From: a virus
Direction: 5' to 3' (one strand)
IMG/VR virus record: IMGVR_UViG_3300043411_000745
Location: 1-21,845 of that record
DNA: 21,845 nucleotides
This document shows positions 6,540 to 14,307 of this stretch, in pieces (the first letter of the stretch is position 1; each line of letters starts with the position of its first letter). The notes under the pieces were generated by a model, which worked only from the letters and a program-made list of their open reading frames with translations, was not told the origin of the DNA and searched no databases. The translations under genes were made by a program, and so were the position numbers.

Positions 6540-8651
6540 TTAAACTTCCGGCTCGTCAGAGATCAATACTATGGCCAGTGGGGTTAGCCCGAATGTCATC
6601 AACGGGTCAGATGCTGGCGGCACATAAAAACTAGAAGACCCAGAGCTGGATGAACCTTCTGGGCCCGCTGGGCCTTGCGGACCTACTTCACCTTGCGGGC
6701 CAGTAAGACCAATAGGGCCTTGCGGACCTACTTCACCCTGAGGGCCTTGTGCGCCAATCAGACCTTCAAGCCACTCAAGTTCAGTGCCGACAAAACCATT
6801 AGCGACTGCTACTTCGTAAGCAGACATACCATCGCTTGCAGCGACGATTTGACTACGTAAATCATCCAATTCAGTCTGAAGTCCTGTAACCCCGCTGATT
6901 GCGTGAGCATGGTCAACTAGCGCATACTCTGTGTGCGTGTGTTCAGTGCTTGCCTTGCCGTCTAATGTAGTTTGCAGGCCAGTAACCTGAGCTACCGTAT
7001 GCGTGTGTGACACGAAGGCACGGTTGTCAAGCTCAGACTGGAGACCTGGAACATCTGTAAAGGTGTGGGTATGCCCCACACTCGATTTACCGTCAAGTAC
7101 TCCCTGCAAATTATTCACAGATGAGATTTCGTGGGTGTGCTCCGTGTCAGCCTTACCTGCGAGAGCAGCAGTAAGAGTTTGCCCACTCCCAACGTCAGTT
7201 GCACCAGTTCGGTTAACCGTTGAGTAAACTTCGTCAAACGCATTGAGGTGCGCTCTGTTAGCCTTAGCGACGATCGCAGCATCCAGACCATCAACATCAG
7301 AAACTACATGACTGTGAACCGTCTGAGCGTACTCGCTATGCGAGTGATTCTGTAAAGCGTACTCATTATGCACGTGCGTTGTATCAGCTTTACCATCAAG
7401 TTCTGTCTGCAGATCAGTTACTTGCGCAATGGTGTGACTGTGGGCAACATCAGCTTTGGACGTCTCTAATGCAGTTACATCAGACTGAAGTTCAACAATT
7501 GCACTCGTGTTAGCGTCAATGCTGGTAACATGACTAGCCGTCATCAGTCCACTGGAAGTACCACTAGCATCACTAACAGCAATATCAACTACGCGCTCAC
7601 CAAGCCCGTTAATCGTGTCAGTAACTACTACAGGAGAACCACCAGTAACAATAAGTGAATTCACATCTGCCTGATAGACTTGCGGATAGGTTTCAGCGTC
7701 GATGCCCAGCAAAACCGTGTTTTTGTTCTTCACAAAACCAGCGCGATAGGCCAATAGCCCAGCAGGACGATCAAGGGTCAACTGCCCATTATAGTCGATG
7801 TACAGTGGATCACCTGCATGACCAGCCCAGTCCCATTGATCATGGGTGATTTCACCAAACGGAGCCATGTGCCCAACATCGCCCTGTACCAAATCCTCAA
7901 GGATGATGCCAGTGGGAACACGGGCGGGAACAAGAGCAGGATTAGAGCTCGCCAGGCGTACAGTATCATCAGCTGAGAAGTACACTAAAGACATTGCTGG
8001 AATGTTTTCGCCTGCCCGAACTGGAACGATTCTATTGACCGGCTGCACCAACACGCCAGACGTGCCGGTGGTTGTTTCAACGCGAACAGCGGTGTCGTCC
8101 GTTAGAAATTCACCATTGGATTGGCGAATTGGTTGCAACATGCTGTCGCGCATGATGAACCCTGGGTTGCTAGGCACATTGAGCGAAGCCTGAGTGCCGT
8201 GCGACTGTTGTGTGATTTGGTTTACGTTGCCGTTAAGTACCGTACCAGCAAAAATGCGCGCCTTTACTTGCCACTTATTTCTTGCCTCATTCCAGACCTT
8301 CATAGTCGTGGTCGACAGATCAAACCAATGTTGATCATGCAACTTAGCCGGTTCCACCGCTGACACTAGTGGTGGAACGATTGTGGTTCCATAAGTGACT
8401 TCACCATTAAGAAGGTCAACGTCCCAGTAAAGGTAGTTGTTCACTCCAGATGTCATTGGGCCCCATGCTGCATCTTTCTCACGATCGAAGTGCACCAAGT
8501 AATCTGACGTACCATGTGCCACCGCAAGAACTGTTGGTGTTGGTGACACCGCGTGATCCACGAAACCGGCTATTTGGCTTGGGCGAAGGAAATTGGAGGT
8601 GCCATTGTCCTTTTGGAAGGAAATAAGACCTTGACGGAAATTGATACGCAT
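6540..8651 (-). CDS. Tail fibre-like virion protein with HxH and collagen-like repeats
   Basis: A 703-residue trimeric-fibre type protein. The N-terminal 140 residues, beginning [20 protein letters not shown], look like a virion attachment domain. Residues 404-583 hold nine H-x-H motifs (HSH, HVH, HTH, HAH) in a repeat of the form HTHxxxQVTGLQTxLDGKA. Repeats of this kind form triple-stranded shafts, and in the T4 gp37 tip such histidines bind iron. Residues about 607-632 ([20 protein letters not shown]) form a conserved phage-fibre linker and lead into a collagen-like Gly-x-y stretch at 633-666. A Ser/Gly hinge and a short hydrophobic end follow. GGAG stands 6-7 nt before the ATG, and the start is 3 nt after the holin-candidate stop. 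Fibre type is well supported; host receptor contact is inferred. Confidence 0.85.
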   Translation of the reverse strand: MRINFRQGLISFQKDNGTSNFLRPSQIAGFVDHAVSPTPTVLAVAHGTSDYLVHFDREKDAAWGPMTSGVNNYLYWDVDLLNGEVTYGTTIVPPLVSAVEPAKLHDQHWFDLSTTTMKVWNEARNKWQVKARIFAGTVLNGNVNQITQQSHGTQASLNVPSNPGFIMRDSMLQPIRQSNGEFLTDDTAVRVETTTGTSGVLVQPVNRIVPVRAGENIPAMSLVYFSADDTVRLASSNPALVPARVPTGIILEDLVQGDVGHMAPFGEITHDQWDWAGHAGDPLYIDYNGQLTLDRPAGLLAYRAGFVKNKNTVLLGIDAETYPQVYQADVNSLIVTGGSPVVVTDTINGLGERVVDIAVSDASGTSSGLMTASHVTSIDANTSAIVELQSDVTALETSKADVAHSHTIAQVTDLQTELDGKADTTHVHNEYALQNHSHSEYAQTVHSHVVSDVDGLDAAIVAKANRAHLNAFDEVYSTVNRTGATDVGSGQTLTAALAGKADTEHTHEISSVNNLQGVLDGKSSVGHTHTFTDVPGLQSELDNRAFVSHTHTVAQVTGLQTTLDGKASTEHTHTEYALVDHAHAISGVTGLQTELDDLRSQIVAASDGMSAYEVAVANGFVGTELEWLEGLIGAQGPQGEVGPQGPIGLTGPQGEVGPQGPAGPEGSSSSGSSSFYVPPASDPLMTFGLTPLAIVLISDEPEV
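6654..6755 (-). repeat. Collagen-like Gly-x-y coding repeat
   Basis: Encodes eleven successive Gly-x-y triplets ([11 protein letters not shown] type). At DNA level a 23-bp segment at 6670-6692 recurs exactly at 6715-6737, 45 bp apart, in frame. Such repeats change length by slippage or recombination. Confidence 0.85.
6903..7442 (-). repeat. HxH fibre-shaft coding repeats
   Basis: Nine H-x-H motifs, most followed by a VxxLQxxLDGKA-like element. Spacing between motifs ranges from about 10 to 22 residues, apart from one gap of about 57. The copies have diverged at DNA level. This is a protein repeat within the fibre gene, not a CRISPR array. Confidence 0.8.
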
Positions 8652-8654
8652 TCT

Positions 8655-9035
8655 TTACTCCGGTTTTTCAACTGTCATTTCTGCTTGTGTTCTTACTGAC
8701 TTTTCGTTGTACCCATATTTAGCAGACACAAATTTGCTGTATGCTTCCACACCGCCAACGTACGTTAAGTAGATACCAAACAAGCTTTCAGTCAGCCCGC
8801 CGGTCAGGGTTAGCTTGATCATGATCCACGTAGCTGTCAACCCACCGACTAGCTGCAAGACTTTTGTGAGGGATACAGACTTGCCATTCTTAGTGATGAT
8901 GTCGGCAAAGTCTAGTTTTTCTGAGCGCTGAATGCGCCAAAATAAGAACAGTACTCCAAGCAGCAGCATCAGGATAGATACTGCCATAAGATTGATTTCG
9001 TATCCATAAATGGATAAGATCATGGCGGTGGTCAT
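8655..9035 (-). CDS. Small membrane protein, holin candidate
   Basis: A 126-residue protein from the ATG at 9035, which has an ideal AGGAG ribosome site; a longer reading to a TTG at 9071 would include the late promoter. The first hydrophobic segment is at about residues 16-33 (LMAVSILMLLLGVLFLFW). A charged stretch with KLDFADIITKNGKSVS follows. The second hydrophobic segment is VLQLVGGLTATWIMIKLTL, and a weaker third is SLFGIYLTYVGGVEAY. The tail is charged. Size and topology suit an inner-membrane holin. Its ribosome site is in the same promoter-hairpin arrangement as the endolysin gene, which supports a lysis role timed to late infection. Another phage membrane protein remains possible. 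Confidence 0.55.
   Translation of the reverse strand: MTTAMILSIYGYEINLMAVSILMLLLGVLFLFWRIQRSEKLDFADIITKNGKSVSLTKVLQLVGGLTATWIMIKLTLTGGLTESLFGIYLTYVGGVEAYSKFVSAKYGYNEKSVRTQAEMTVEKPE
8716..8722 (-). promoter_or_regulatory. T4-type late promoter (CTAAATA) for fibre gene
   Basis: CTAAATA on the minus strand lies within the 3' end of the holin-candidate gene, 65 nt before the fibre start at 8651. The spacing resembles the late promoters before the fibre gene at 4359 and gp32. Because it overlaps coding sequence, confidence is lower than for the intergenic copies. Confidence 0.6.
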
Positions 9036-9042
9036 TGCGTCT

Positions 9043-9066
9043 CCTAAACAAGATGGTCTATTTAGG
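9043..9066 (-). promoter_or_regulatory. RBS hairpin of holin-candidate gene
   Basis: On the minus strand CCTAAA (9061-9066, part of the late promoter) can pair with TTTAGG (9043-9048), whose GG begins the AGGAG ribosome site. The loop is 12 nt. A transcript started at about 9053 from the late promoter lacks the first arm, so only read-through RNA could hide the ribosome site. The stem is only 6 bp. Confidence 0.5.
9059..9065 (-). promoter_or_regulatory. T4-type late promoter (CTAAATA) for holin candidate
   Basis: CCCTAAATAGA on the minus strand, 24 nt before the ATG at 9035. The expected transcription start is near 9053, leaving a leader of about 18 nt with AGGAG. Confidence 0.75.
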
Positions 9067-9074
9067 GGCAAGAA

Positions 9075-9100
9075 TGAAAAAGGAACCTATTTAGGTTCCC
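9075..9100 (-). terminator. Intrinsic terminator after the 2H phosphoesterase gene
   Basis: On the minus strand GGAACCT (93-99), a 4-nt loop and AGGTTCC (82-88) form a 7-bp stem followed by TTTTTC, a standard Rho-independent terminator. It closes the nrd/glutaredoxin/2H operon, whose last stop is at 9134. Confidence 0.85.
9088..9094 (-). promoter_or_regulatory. Late-promoter motif inside terminator loop
   Basis: CCTAAATAGG spans the loop and inner stem of the terminator at 9075-9100. It is a second TAAATA copy 53 nt before the holin-candidate ATG. It may be a functional upstream start, so that termination of the operon and late initiation share the same bases, or simply a by-product of the stem sequence. 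Confidence 0.4.
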
Positions 9101-9133
9101 TTATTTGTCAGCTAATGCCTATATTCTGCGTTG

Positions 9134-9541
9134 TTACTCTGTCAGTGCCTCGGTATGTTCACGGTGAAAGTGTAGTTGGAAGTTTACAGGCGTTAGGTTG
9201 TTCAAATTCACAATGGCTTTGAACTGTAGTGTCATATGCAGATTGAACTCTGGGTAATCATGTGTTCCACCCTGCTCCATGAACATGTTATGCCGTGTTT
9301 CTAACTCGGGGCAAGACAGTCTCAGTACAAGACAGTCACCGAACATATCGAAATGAGTACCGGTTGCAATGAATTTTTCATCACAAGGAGACACATTCAC
9401 CACGCTCCGTGAATACAGGGTGGTCACGTGGAGGTTAGGATCTAGATGAATTTTGTTTTCGGCAGCCCACGCATTCAGAAGCTCCAGAGTTGACTCTGTC
9501 GGAATTACTGCAACATAGGTGCCGGTAACTACTTCACTCAT
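9134..9541 (-). CDS. 2H phosphoesterase, probable anti-CBASS Acb1-like protein
   Basis: A 135-residue protein with the two H-x-T motifs of the 2H (LigT-like) phosphoesterase superfamily: LHVTTLYS (H38, T40) and NLHMTLQF (H102, T104). The small size, single-domain form and T4-type genome match Acb1 (T4 gp57B), which degrades the cyclic oligonucleotide signals of CBASS defence in the host cytoplasm. The opening GTYVAVIPTES forms the usual first strand. The start ATG shares one base with the glutaredoxin stop (TGATG), so the two are translationally coupled. A terminator follows. The 2H fold and active site are well supported. The anti-CBASS assignment is inference; RNA ligase or cyclic phosphodiesterase roles are the alternatives. 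Confidence 0.75.
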   Translation of the reverse strand: MSEVVTGTYVAVIPTESTLELLNAWAAENKIHLDPNLHVTTLYSRSVVNVSPCDEKFIATGTHFDMFGDCLVLRLSCPELETRHNMFMEQGGTHDYPEFNLHMTLQFKAIVNLNNLTPVNFQLHFHREHTEALTE

Positions 9542-9786
9542 CAGGCCAACACCTTACGGAGTTCAGGAAGACTACCAATTTTAGTATCTCCGTTCATGAT
9601 TTGCGGCATCATTCTAGCGCCAGGGATCAGCTCAAGAAGCGCGTCTCGATCAATGTACTCAGCATCAGCCTCACGCGGTTGGCCAATGTCAAGCTGTACA
9701 GTTTTGTATTCAATGCCGTGACTTTCAAGCAGCGCTTTAGCTTGATCACACTGTGGGCAATTTGGTTTTGTGTATACAGTGAACAT
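9541..9786 (-). CDS. Glutaredoxin
   Basis: An 81-residue glutaredoxin from the ATG at 9786. It begins MFTVYTKPNCPQCDQAK, with the redox pair C-P-Q-C at residues 10-13, and has the GSH-binding cis-Pro region MMPQIMNGDTKIGS. It would reduce NrdA at its C-terminal cysteine pair, as T4 NrdC does, so the position directly after nrdB makes sense. A longer reading from a GTG at 9834 is less likely, because that codon is in the centre of the 9821-9847 hairpin. There is no clear Shine-Dalgarno sequence before 9786. The stop overlaps the next start. Confidence 0.92.
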   Translation of the reverse strand: MFTVYTKPNCPQCDQAKALLESHGIEYKTVQLDIGQPREADAEYIDRDALLELIPGARMMPQIMNGDTKIGSLPELRKVLA

Positions 9787-9820
9787 GCGTTTTGTGAAAT
9801 TTGTTGAGAGGGTAAATTGT

Positions 9821-9847
9821 AAGATGACGAGCACTGCTCGTCATCTT
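9821..9847 (-). terminator. Perfect hairpin between nrdB and glutaredoxin gene
   Basis: AAGATGACGAGCA and its reverse complement flank a single central base, giving 13-bp arms. It starts 3 nt after the nrdB stop. There is no U-run, so it may attenuate or process the RNA rather than stop transcription fully. Confidence 0.55.
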
Positions 9848-9850
9848 CTA

Positions 9851-10939
9851 TTACAGGTCAGGGAGCTCGTCGTAGTTGACTTCTGAAGTCATTGCGCCGA
9901 TCACGTAACTAACGCTCTCATTTTCTTGCAGGGCGGTTTGTGTCTTATTTGTATTCAAGTGCTTATTGAACCATGGGAGTGGAGCAGATTTGATACCAGC
10001 GTCGTACTTCATACCAATTTCGCGTAGGCGAAATTGAGCAGTAAAGTCAACGTGCGCACACATGATAGCCTCGTTCATTCCAAGAACTGTGCCCTTCTGG
10101 AAGATGTGCTTTGCCCATTCCTTTTCCTCACGAATGACATCCATCATCATTTCATAAGCTTCAGCAGCACAGTCAATTCGTGCTTGGCGGAACCGAGGAT
10201 CATCCTTACAGATGGTGTTCAATATCCAAGCAGTGGCGTCAGTATGCAACAGTTCATCAGCCAAAATCAAACTGATCACGTTACCATTGCCAATGAAGAT
10301 CTTGTTCTCCACCATACCAAGTGATGTACTGAAGGACACCATGAAGCGAATAGCTTCCAGGCCATACGAGGCAATCAGCGCCAAGTAGATAGCCTTAATG
10401 TACTCATATTCATCGACTTGTTGACCAACGGCAACCTTACAATTCATCACGTGCAGATTGTGATAGTACTTGTCGATAGATGACAACATACCAACAATTT
10501 CAGAGGTGTCATGAATTGTATTGAACTGCTCAGACGGCATCTGGTAGATGTTACGAATGATATGTGAATACGACTCACTATGAATCTGCTCGAATGCAGA
10601 CCACCACTGTACCCATGCCTCAGCTTCAGGAACGGAACATACGGGGGTAAAGATTTGGACTGGAGCTCTGCCCTGGATTGAATCGAGGGCAGTTTGACGA
10701 AGAAGGTTCTGCGTGAAGATGAAGCGTGTTGCTTCATCTGCCTTCGAGAAATCGATCTTGTCCTTAGTCAGGGTGACTTCATCAGGCACCCAAATAGCGC
10801 CGCGCTGAGTCTTGACAAACTTGTCAAGCTTAGGATACGCGAACTGGTCATAACGCTGGATGGTCACTGATCCTGCTGGATCCAAGAACATTTGACGCTT
10901 GCTGTAGTCTGTTTGTTTAGAAAAATCTAGTTTGGTCAT
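9851..10939 (-). CDS. nrdB: Class Ia ribonucleotide reductase beta subunit
   Basis: A 362-residue radical-generating subunit. With NrdA it reduces ribonucleoside diphosphates to deoxy forms. All diiron ligands line up with E. coli NrdB: Asp in ALDSIQGR, Glu and His in EQIH, Glu in LEAIRF, and Glu and His in ADELLH. The radical tyrosine is present in SESYSHIIRN. The C-terminal end, EVNYDELPDL, is the usual tail that docks on NrdA. The start is taken at the ATG at 10939 (MTKLDFSKQ); a longer reading to 11023 would only translate the HNH gene's 3' end in another frame. The first 23 nt overlap the HNH homing endonuclease gene, which also supplies the upstream GGAAAG ribosome site. Confidence 0.97.
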   Translation of the reverse strand: MTKLDFSKQTDYSKRQMFLDPAGSVTIQRYDQFAYPKLDKFVKTQRGAIWVPDEVTLTKDKIDFSKADEATRFIFTQNLLRQTALDSIQGRAPVQIFTPVCSVPEAEAWVQWWSAFEQIHSESYSHIIRNIYQMPSEQFNTIHDTSEIVGMLSSIDKYYHNLHVMNCKVAVGQQVDEYEYIKAIYLALIASYGLEAIRFMVSFSTSLGMVENKIFIGNGNVISLILADELLHTDATAWILNTICKDDPRFRQARIDCAAEAYEMMMDVIREEKEWAKHIFQKGTVLGMNEAIMCAHVDFTAQFRLREIGMKYDAGIKSAPLPWFNKHLNTNKTQTALQENESVSYVIGAMTSEVNYDELPDL

Positions 10940-11849
10940 TTTGCGAATCTTTCCATATGGTCCACTCTTGATCAAGTAATGGATTCCATCCGTGTTTGAT
11001 TTTAATATAAGGTCCCTTAGCACCTTGATACGGATTTAGGTTTGGGAACAGGCGAGATATTTGTCCGCACGTGGCATTAGGATCTTGCTGAATAGCTTCA
11101 AAAATCTCCCCAGCTAACAGCCAGGAAAGTTTAGCACTTGGGTTTGACTTGACCGCTGACCCATTCCATGCGCACCTTTTCGTCTTATCAGAGAGAAGCT
11201 TATAAGAAATACCCCTTTTGGTTAATTTTGTTGGTGTAAAGGTTGCGTCTTTATCATATGACCAAAATCTTTTTGCGGCTGTTCTCTTACCATCTGTTCT
11301 CACACAAGAAAAAATCGTCTGCACATGAACGTTATACTTCAGAGCAGCTTCAGCAACACAATGAAAAGATTCGATATACTTGCCAGTGCTAGGATCAAAG
11401 CAGTGCACGCTTTTAGTATTTTGTGCTGCGGCCGCACTGATTTTTCTCTTCGCTTCTTCAGAATGTTTTCTTCCAAGCATGGGATGCTTATTTTCAGAAT
11501 GCCATTCTTTCATTTTTGTACTAATCATGGCGGAATATCGTTTCTTAAACCACCCATATGTTTTATTTTTTCGTGGTGTTGTTGGGCTATCCATCAACAT
11601 TGCCGCTACAGCGTAAATTAACTTTTGATTCGTTGGATAAATTTTAACCAACATCAAATGTGCAACATAATGTTCCTCAGGTGTCAAATCAACAAGATTG
11701 GTTGTGTCATCTGTTCCACCAAGACACCGTGGAACAATATGGTGCCGTTCAAAATATCCAGAAAGCGTTCTTGATTTCGCCTTCTGGATAAGCTTCTCAT
11801 AATGTGAGAGCCACTTATAAGACGCAGGATTCGCAAATATAGTCTTCAT
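10917..11849 (-). CDS. HNH homing endonuclease (MobE position, nrdA-nrdB junction)
   Basis: A 310-residue free-standing endonuclease. The HNH core is at residues about 31-64: ERHHIVPRCLGGTDDTTNLV, then EEHYVAHL. A NUMOD3-type DNA-binding helix with LGRKHSEEAKRKIS follows at 125-138. A NUMOD1-like segment at 146-198 holds FDPSTGKYIESF and FWSYD. The rest is a basic C-terminal DNA-binding region. T4 carries mobE at the same nrdA-nrdB junction. The gene starts 32 nt inside the nrdA 3' end and ends 23 nt inside nrdB, in other frames, so its ends are built from both neighbours. The ATG at 11849 has GGTGAAG upstream; an ATG at 11873 is also possible. A late-promoter motif and hairpin precede it. 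Endonuclease class is certain; activity and target are not. Confidence 0.92.
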   Translation of the reverse strand: MKTIFANPASYKWLSHYEKLIQKAKSRTLSGYFERHHIVPRCLGGTDDTTNLVDLTPEEHYVAHLMLVKIYPTNQKLIYAVAAMLMDSPTTPRKNKTYGWFKKRYSAMISTKMKEWHSENKHPMLGRKHSEEAKRKISAAAAQNTKSVHCFDPSTGKYIESFHCVAEAALKYNVHVQTIFSCVRTDGKRTAAKRFWSYDKDATFTPTKLTKRGISYKLLSDKTKRCAWNGSAVKSNPSAKLSWLLAGEIFEAIQQDPNATCGQISRLFPNLNPYQGAKGPYIKIKHGWNPLLDQEWTIWKDSQNDQTRFF

Positions 11850-14307
11850 CTTCACCAGAATTAGTAATCTCATTACTATTTACTGGTTGAGAAACGCCTA
11901 CATTTTGGGGCTCGACACCCTTCTCGGGTTCACGAACCGCCTCTAAAGCCGCTTGTTTGTTGCGAAGATCATAATAGTGGCTCTTGACGCCATAGAGAAT
12001 AGCCATCATGTAAACACGAAGAACATCATTGATGTCAATTTTTCCATCTTTATAGAACTTACCATTAAACCACGTATCTGCAGAGATGCCTTGGTCAACG
12101 TACACTTGCAGCACAGCGACAGTCTTGATGTACTCAATACAGTCCTTTTGATCCCACAGGAGTTGATAGTGGTTCTTAAGCTTCTTGTACTCAGGAACAA
12201 CTTGAACAAAGTCACCAGCCTTAGAACGCTTGGTAACGATCATCTGCTTCACAAGGTTGATGCCATTGGTTGAATTCAACACAACAGATGAGGACTCAAC
12301 TGGGGCGATCGCCATAAGTGTTGCGTTACGAATGCCGTACTTCAACAACTTAGCGCGCAGCCCTTCCCAATCCAAGTCGTCACTTGGAGTAAAGTCAGTC
12401 AGTTCATTTACGCCTGCTGCCCGACGCTCCCATGGGAAGATGCCCTGACCATAACGCGTCTTGGATGACATCTCGCAAGGGCCCTTTTCCTTAGCAAGCT
12501 CAACGCTAGTTTCGGTCAGGTAAAAAGCTTGGTGCTCCATCCAGCGCTTGACTTCAGCAAGCGCTTCAGTTTCACCATACTTCAACTTACGCTTTGCATG
12601 CCAGTACGCAAGGTTAGTGATGCCAATGCCAAGAGGTTCGAACTCCTTATTGTGCAACTCAGAATGTGCAGACAGGAAGTCCTGGTACTGCAGCAGGTTG
12701 TGCAGCGCACGGTGGAGCAGACGCGCAGGGCGGCGCATTTCTTCTGGATGTCTGAATACACCCCAGTTCAATGACCCAAGAGTACAAAGAGCAATTCGAC
12801 CGGTATCTTCCTTGACTTCGAAAGTAACTTCCTCAGACGTCTGCTCGGCGACACGAGGGGCTGCCAGGTGGCGTGGGAGATTTGTCAAGAATGGAATTAC
12901 ATCGGCGAGTGCCTTAGTGACTCGGGTGAGTTTGAACTTACCGATTGCCACCGTCGGCAACATAATTTCCGTGCACAGATTAGTCTGATACACTGGGTGG
13001 ACGGCCGGGTCGAATGGCCCTTGGCGCTGTACATTGTCGATGTTCAGTAGGTAGATGCGACCGGTTTCAGCGCGCTCGATCATCAGCCAATCACGCATGA
13101 CTTTCTCGGCCGATTCCTGCTTCTTGCGCAGATCCGTGCGCTTCTCATACGCAACATAAAGTTCTTCAAACTTCTCGATGTCACTGTAGAAAGCATCGTA
13201 CAGCTCTGGCACTTCATTTGGGTCAAAGAACGTGATCACGCCCTTCTGTTTGAACCGGCGCCAGAAGAACGAACTCAAAACAACACAGTAATCCAGTTGA
13301 CGAACACGGTTTTCTTCAGTGCCCTTGTTGTTCTTGAGGACAATGTAATCATCAAACTGATAGTGCCAGATTGGTAGGTTTACGGTTGCTGAAGCATTGC
13401 GAATGCCGCCCTGTGAACATGAACGCAGATCACCAAACCACTTCTTTAGGAATGGCAGAATACCGGTATGCATGACCTCACCCTTACGGATGGGGGCACC
13501 AAGAGGGCGCATACGGCCAAACTCAAGACCAATGCCGGCGCGCTTGGCTGCGTAGTTGGCCATGATCTTGCCGGTGTCGAAAATCGAATCAAGATCGTCG
13601 CCCGTGCGAAGCAGAACGCAAGAGCTGAATTGCTTGGTTTTCGTACCAAGGCCAGCCAGCACTGGCGTAGCCAGCGTGAACATGCCGTCTGAAGCAGCGT
13701 TGTAGAAGTCACGAACCCACTTCAAGCGATCCTTCTTTTCAGCATGGAAGGCTGTTGCAGCAGCCACCATGTAGCGGATCTGCGGTGTCTCAACCATCAG
13801 CCCTGTAGCACGGTTGCGAACCAAGTACTTTTCAATCAGCTGCTCAACTGCCGCGTATGGAAGCTCTTCGTCCTTTGAGTGGTCAATGTGCTTCTCGAGC
13901 TGATCCCATTCATCTTCAGTGTACCACGTCAGAAGGTCGGGCGTGTACAGCTCATGCTCCACGTTCTTCTTCACCACATCATATAGGCGTGGTGGGGTGT
14001 AAGACCCAAACACGTCCTTGCGAAGCATAGTGATGCGCTGCTTGCCGGCCACATATTGATAATTCACATCACCAATATCAGGGTTTAGCTCTTCGTCAAT
14101 CAGGTTGACCATTGACTTCAATGCAATTTCATCAAGCATCCTTGTAGTCATGCCATCATGGAACTGCGCCCTGGCTGCAATCTCGATCATTGAAGGGCTA
14201 ACATTGGCGACACCCTCACAGATCTTAGCAATGTGAGCCTGCCACTTAGCAAGATCAAACTTTTCCTTTGTGTCGTCACGCTTGACGACGTATGTATTGT
14301 TATTCAT
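11815..14307 (-). CDS. nrdA: Class Ia ribonucleotide reductase alpha subunit
   Basis: An 830-residue catalytic subunit that reduces all four ribonucleoside diphosphates. An ATP-cone begins at the N terminus (YVVKRDDTKEKFDLAKW), so allosteric activity control is likely. Catalytic residues are in place: C230 (FSSC), N443-x-C445-x-E447 (NLCTEI), C508 (RIALCTL), and the C-terminal redox pair in CESC (C825, C828) reduced by glutaredoxin. It is about 70 residues longer than E. coli NrdA. About 40 of these lie between C445 and C508, where E. coli has only 23 residues between C439 and C462. The start ATG overlaps the preceding gene's stop by 4 nt (ATGA). The 3' end overlaps the HNH gene but is complete, so the enzyme is not split as it is in phage Aeh1. 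Confidence 0.97.
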   Translation of the reverse strand: MNNNTYVVKRDDTKEKFDLAKWQAHIAKICEGVANVSPSMIEIAARAQFHDGMTTRMLDEIALKSMVNLIDEELNPDIGDVNYQYVAGKQRITMLRKDVFGSYTPPRLYDVVKKNVEHELYTPDLLTWYTEDEWDQLEKHIDHSKDEELPYAAVEQLIEKYLVRNRATGLMVETPQIRYMVAAATAFHAEKKDRLKWVRDFYNAASDGMFTLATPVLAGLGTKTKQFSSCVLLRTGDDLDSIFDTGKIMANYAAKRAGIGLEFGRMRPLGAPIRKGEVMHTGILPFLKKWFGDLRSCSQGGIRNASATVNLPIWHYQFDDYIVLKNNKGTEENRVRQLDYCVVLSSFFWRRFKQKGVITFFDPNEVPELYDAFYSDIEKFEELYVAYEKRTDLRKKQESAEKVMRDWLMIERAETGRIYLLNIDNVQRQGPFDPAVHPVYQTNLCTEIMLPTVAIGKFKLTRVTKALADVIPFLTNLPRHLAAPRVAEQTSEEVTFEVKEDTGRIALCTLGSLNWGVFRHPEEMRRPARLLHRALHNLLQYQDFLSAHSELHNKEFEPLGIGITNLAYWHAKRKLKYGETEALAEVKRWMEHQAFYLTETSVELAKEKGPCEMSSKTRYGQGIFPWERRAAGVNELTDFTPSDDLDWEGLRAKLLKYGIRNATLMAIAPVESSSVVLNSTNGINLVKQMIVTKRSKAGDFVQVVPEYKKLKNHYQLLWDQKDCIEYIKTVAVLQVYVDQGISADTWFNGKFYKDGKIDINDVLRVYMMAILYGVKSHYYDLRNKQAALEAVREPEKGVEPQNVGVSQPVNSNEITNSGEDEDYICESCVL
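11854..11887 (-). promoter_or_regulatory. RBS hairpin of HNH endonuclease gene
   Basis: On the minus strand ACCAG (11883-11887) pairs with CTGGT (11854-11858), and TAGTAAT (11872-11878) pairs with ATTACTA (11862-11868) around a GAG loop, with a small asymmetric internal loop between. The outer right arm covers GGT of the GGTGAAG ribosome site. The late motif GTAAATA lies in the left arm. It recalls the hairpin that hides the mobE ribosome site in another T4-like phage. Confidence 0.5.
11877..11883 (-). promoter_or_regulatory. T4-type late promoter (GTAAATA) for HNH gene
   Basis: GTAAATA inside the nrdA 3' end, 28 nt before the HNH ATG at 11849. The predicted start of transcription near 11871 removes the whole left arm of the hairpin. 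Overlap with coding sequence lowers certainty, but TAAATA is otherwise absent from coding regions except at 8716 and at the stop of the 21348-21557 ORF. Confidence 0.55.

Noticed and set aside
6903-7442. Regularly spaced repeats resembling a CRISPR-like array
   Set aside because: The repeat is in frame and encodes H-x-H fibre-shaft motifs. DNA copies have diverged and spacing is irregular.
9787-9834. Longer glutaredoxin reading from a GTG at 9834
   Set aside because: The GTG is the centre of a 13-bp-arm hairpin, and the extra residues are not part of the glutaredoxin fold.
12548-12988. Long plus-strand ORF (146 codons) within nrdA
   Set aside because: It is a shadow of nrdA in the opposite frame, rich in Arg, Ser and Cys as such shadows are, with no ribosome site.
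9851-14307. Intron or split gene in nrdA or nrdB
   Set aside because: Both genes read through without interruption and contain all catalytic residues. The HNH gene lies at their junction and not inside either one.
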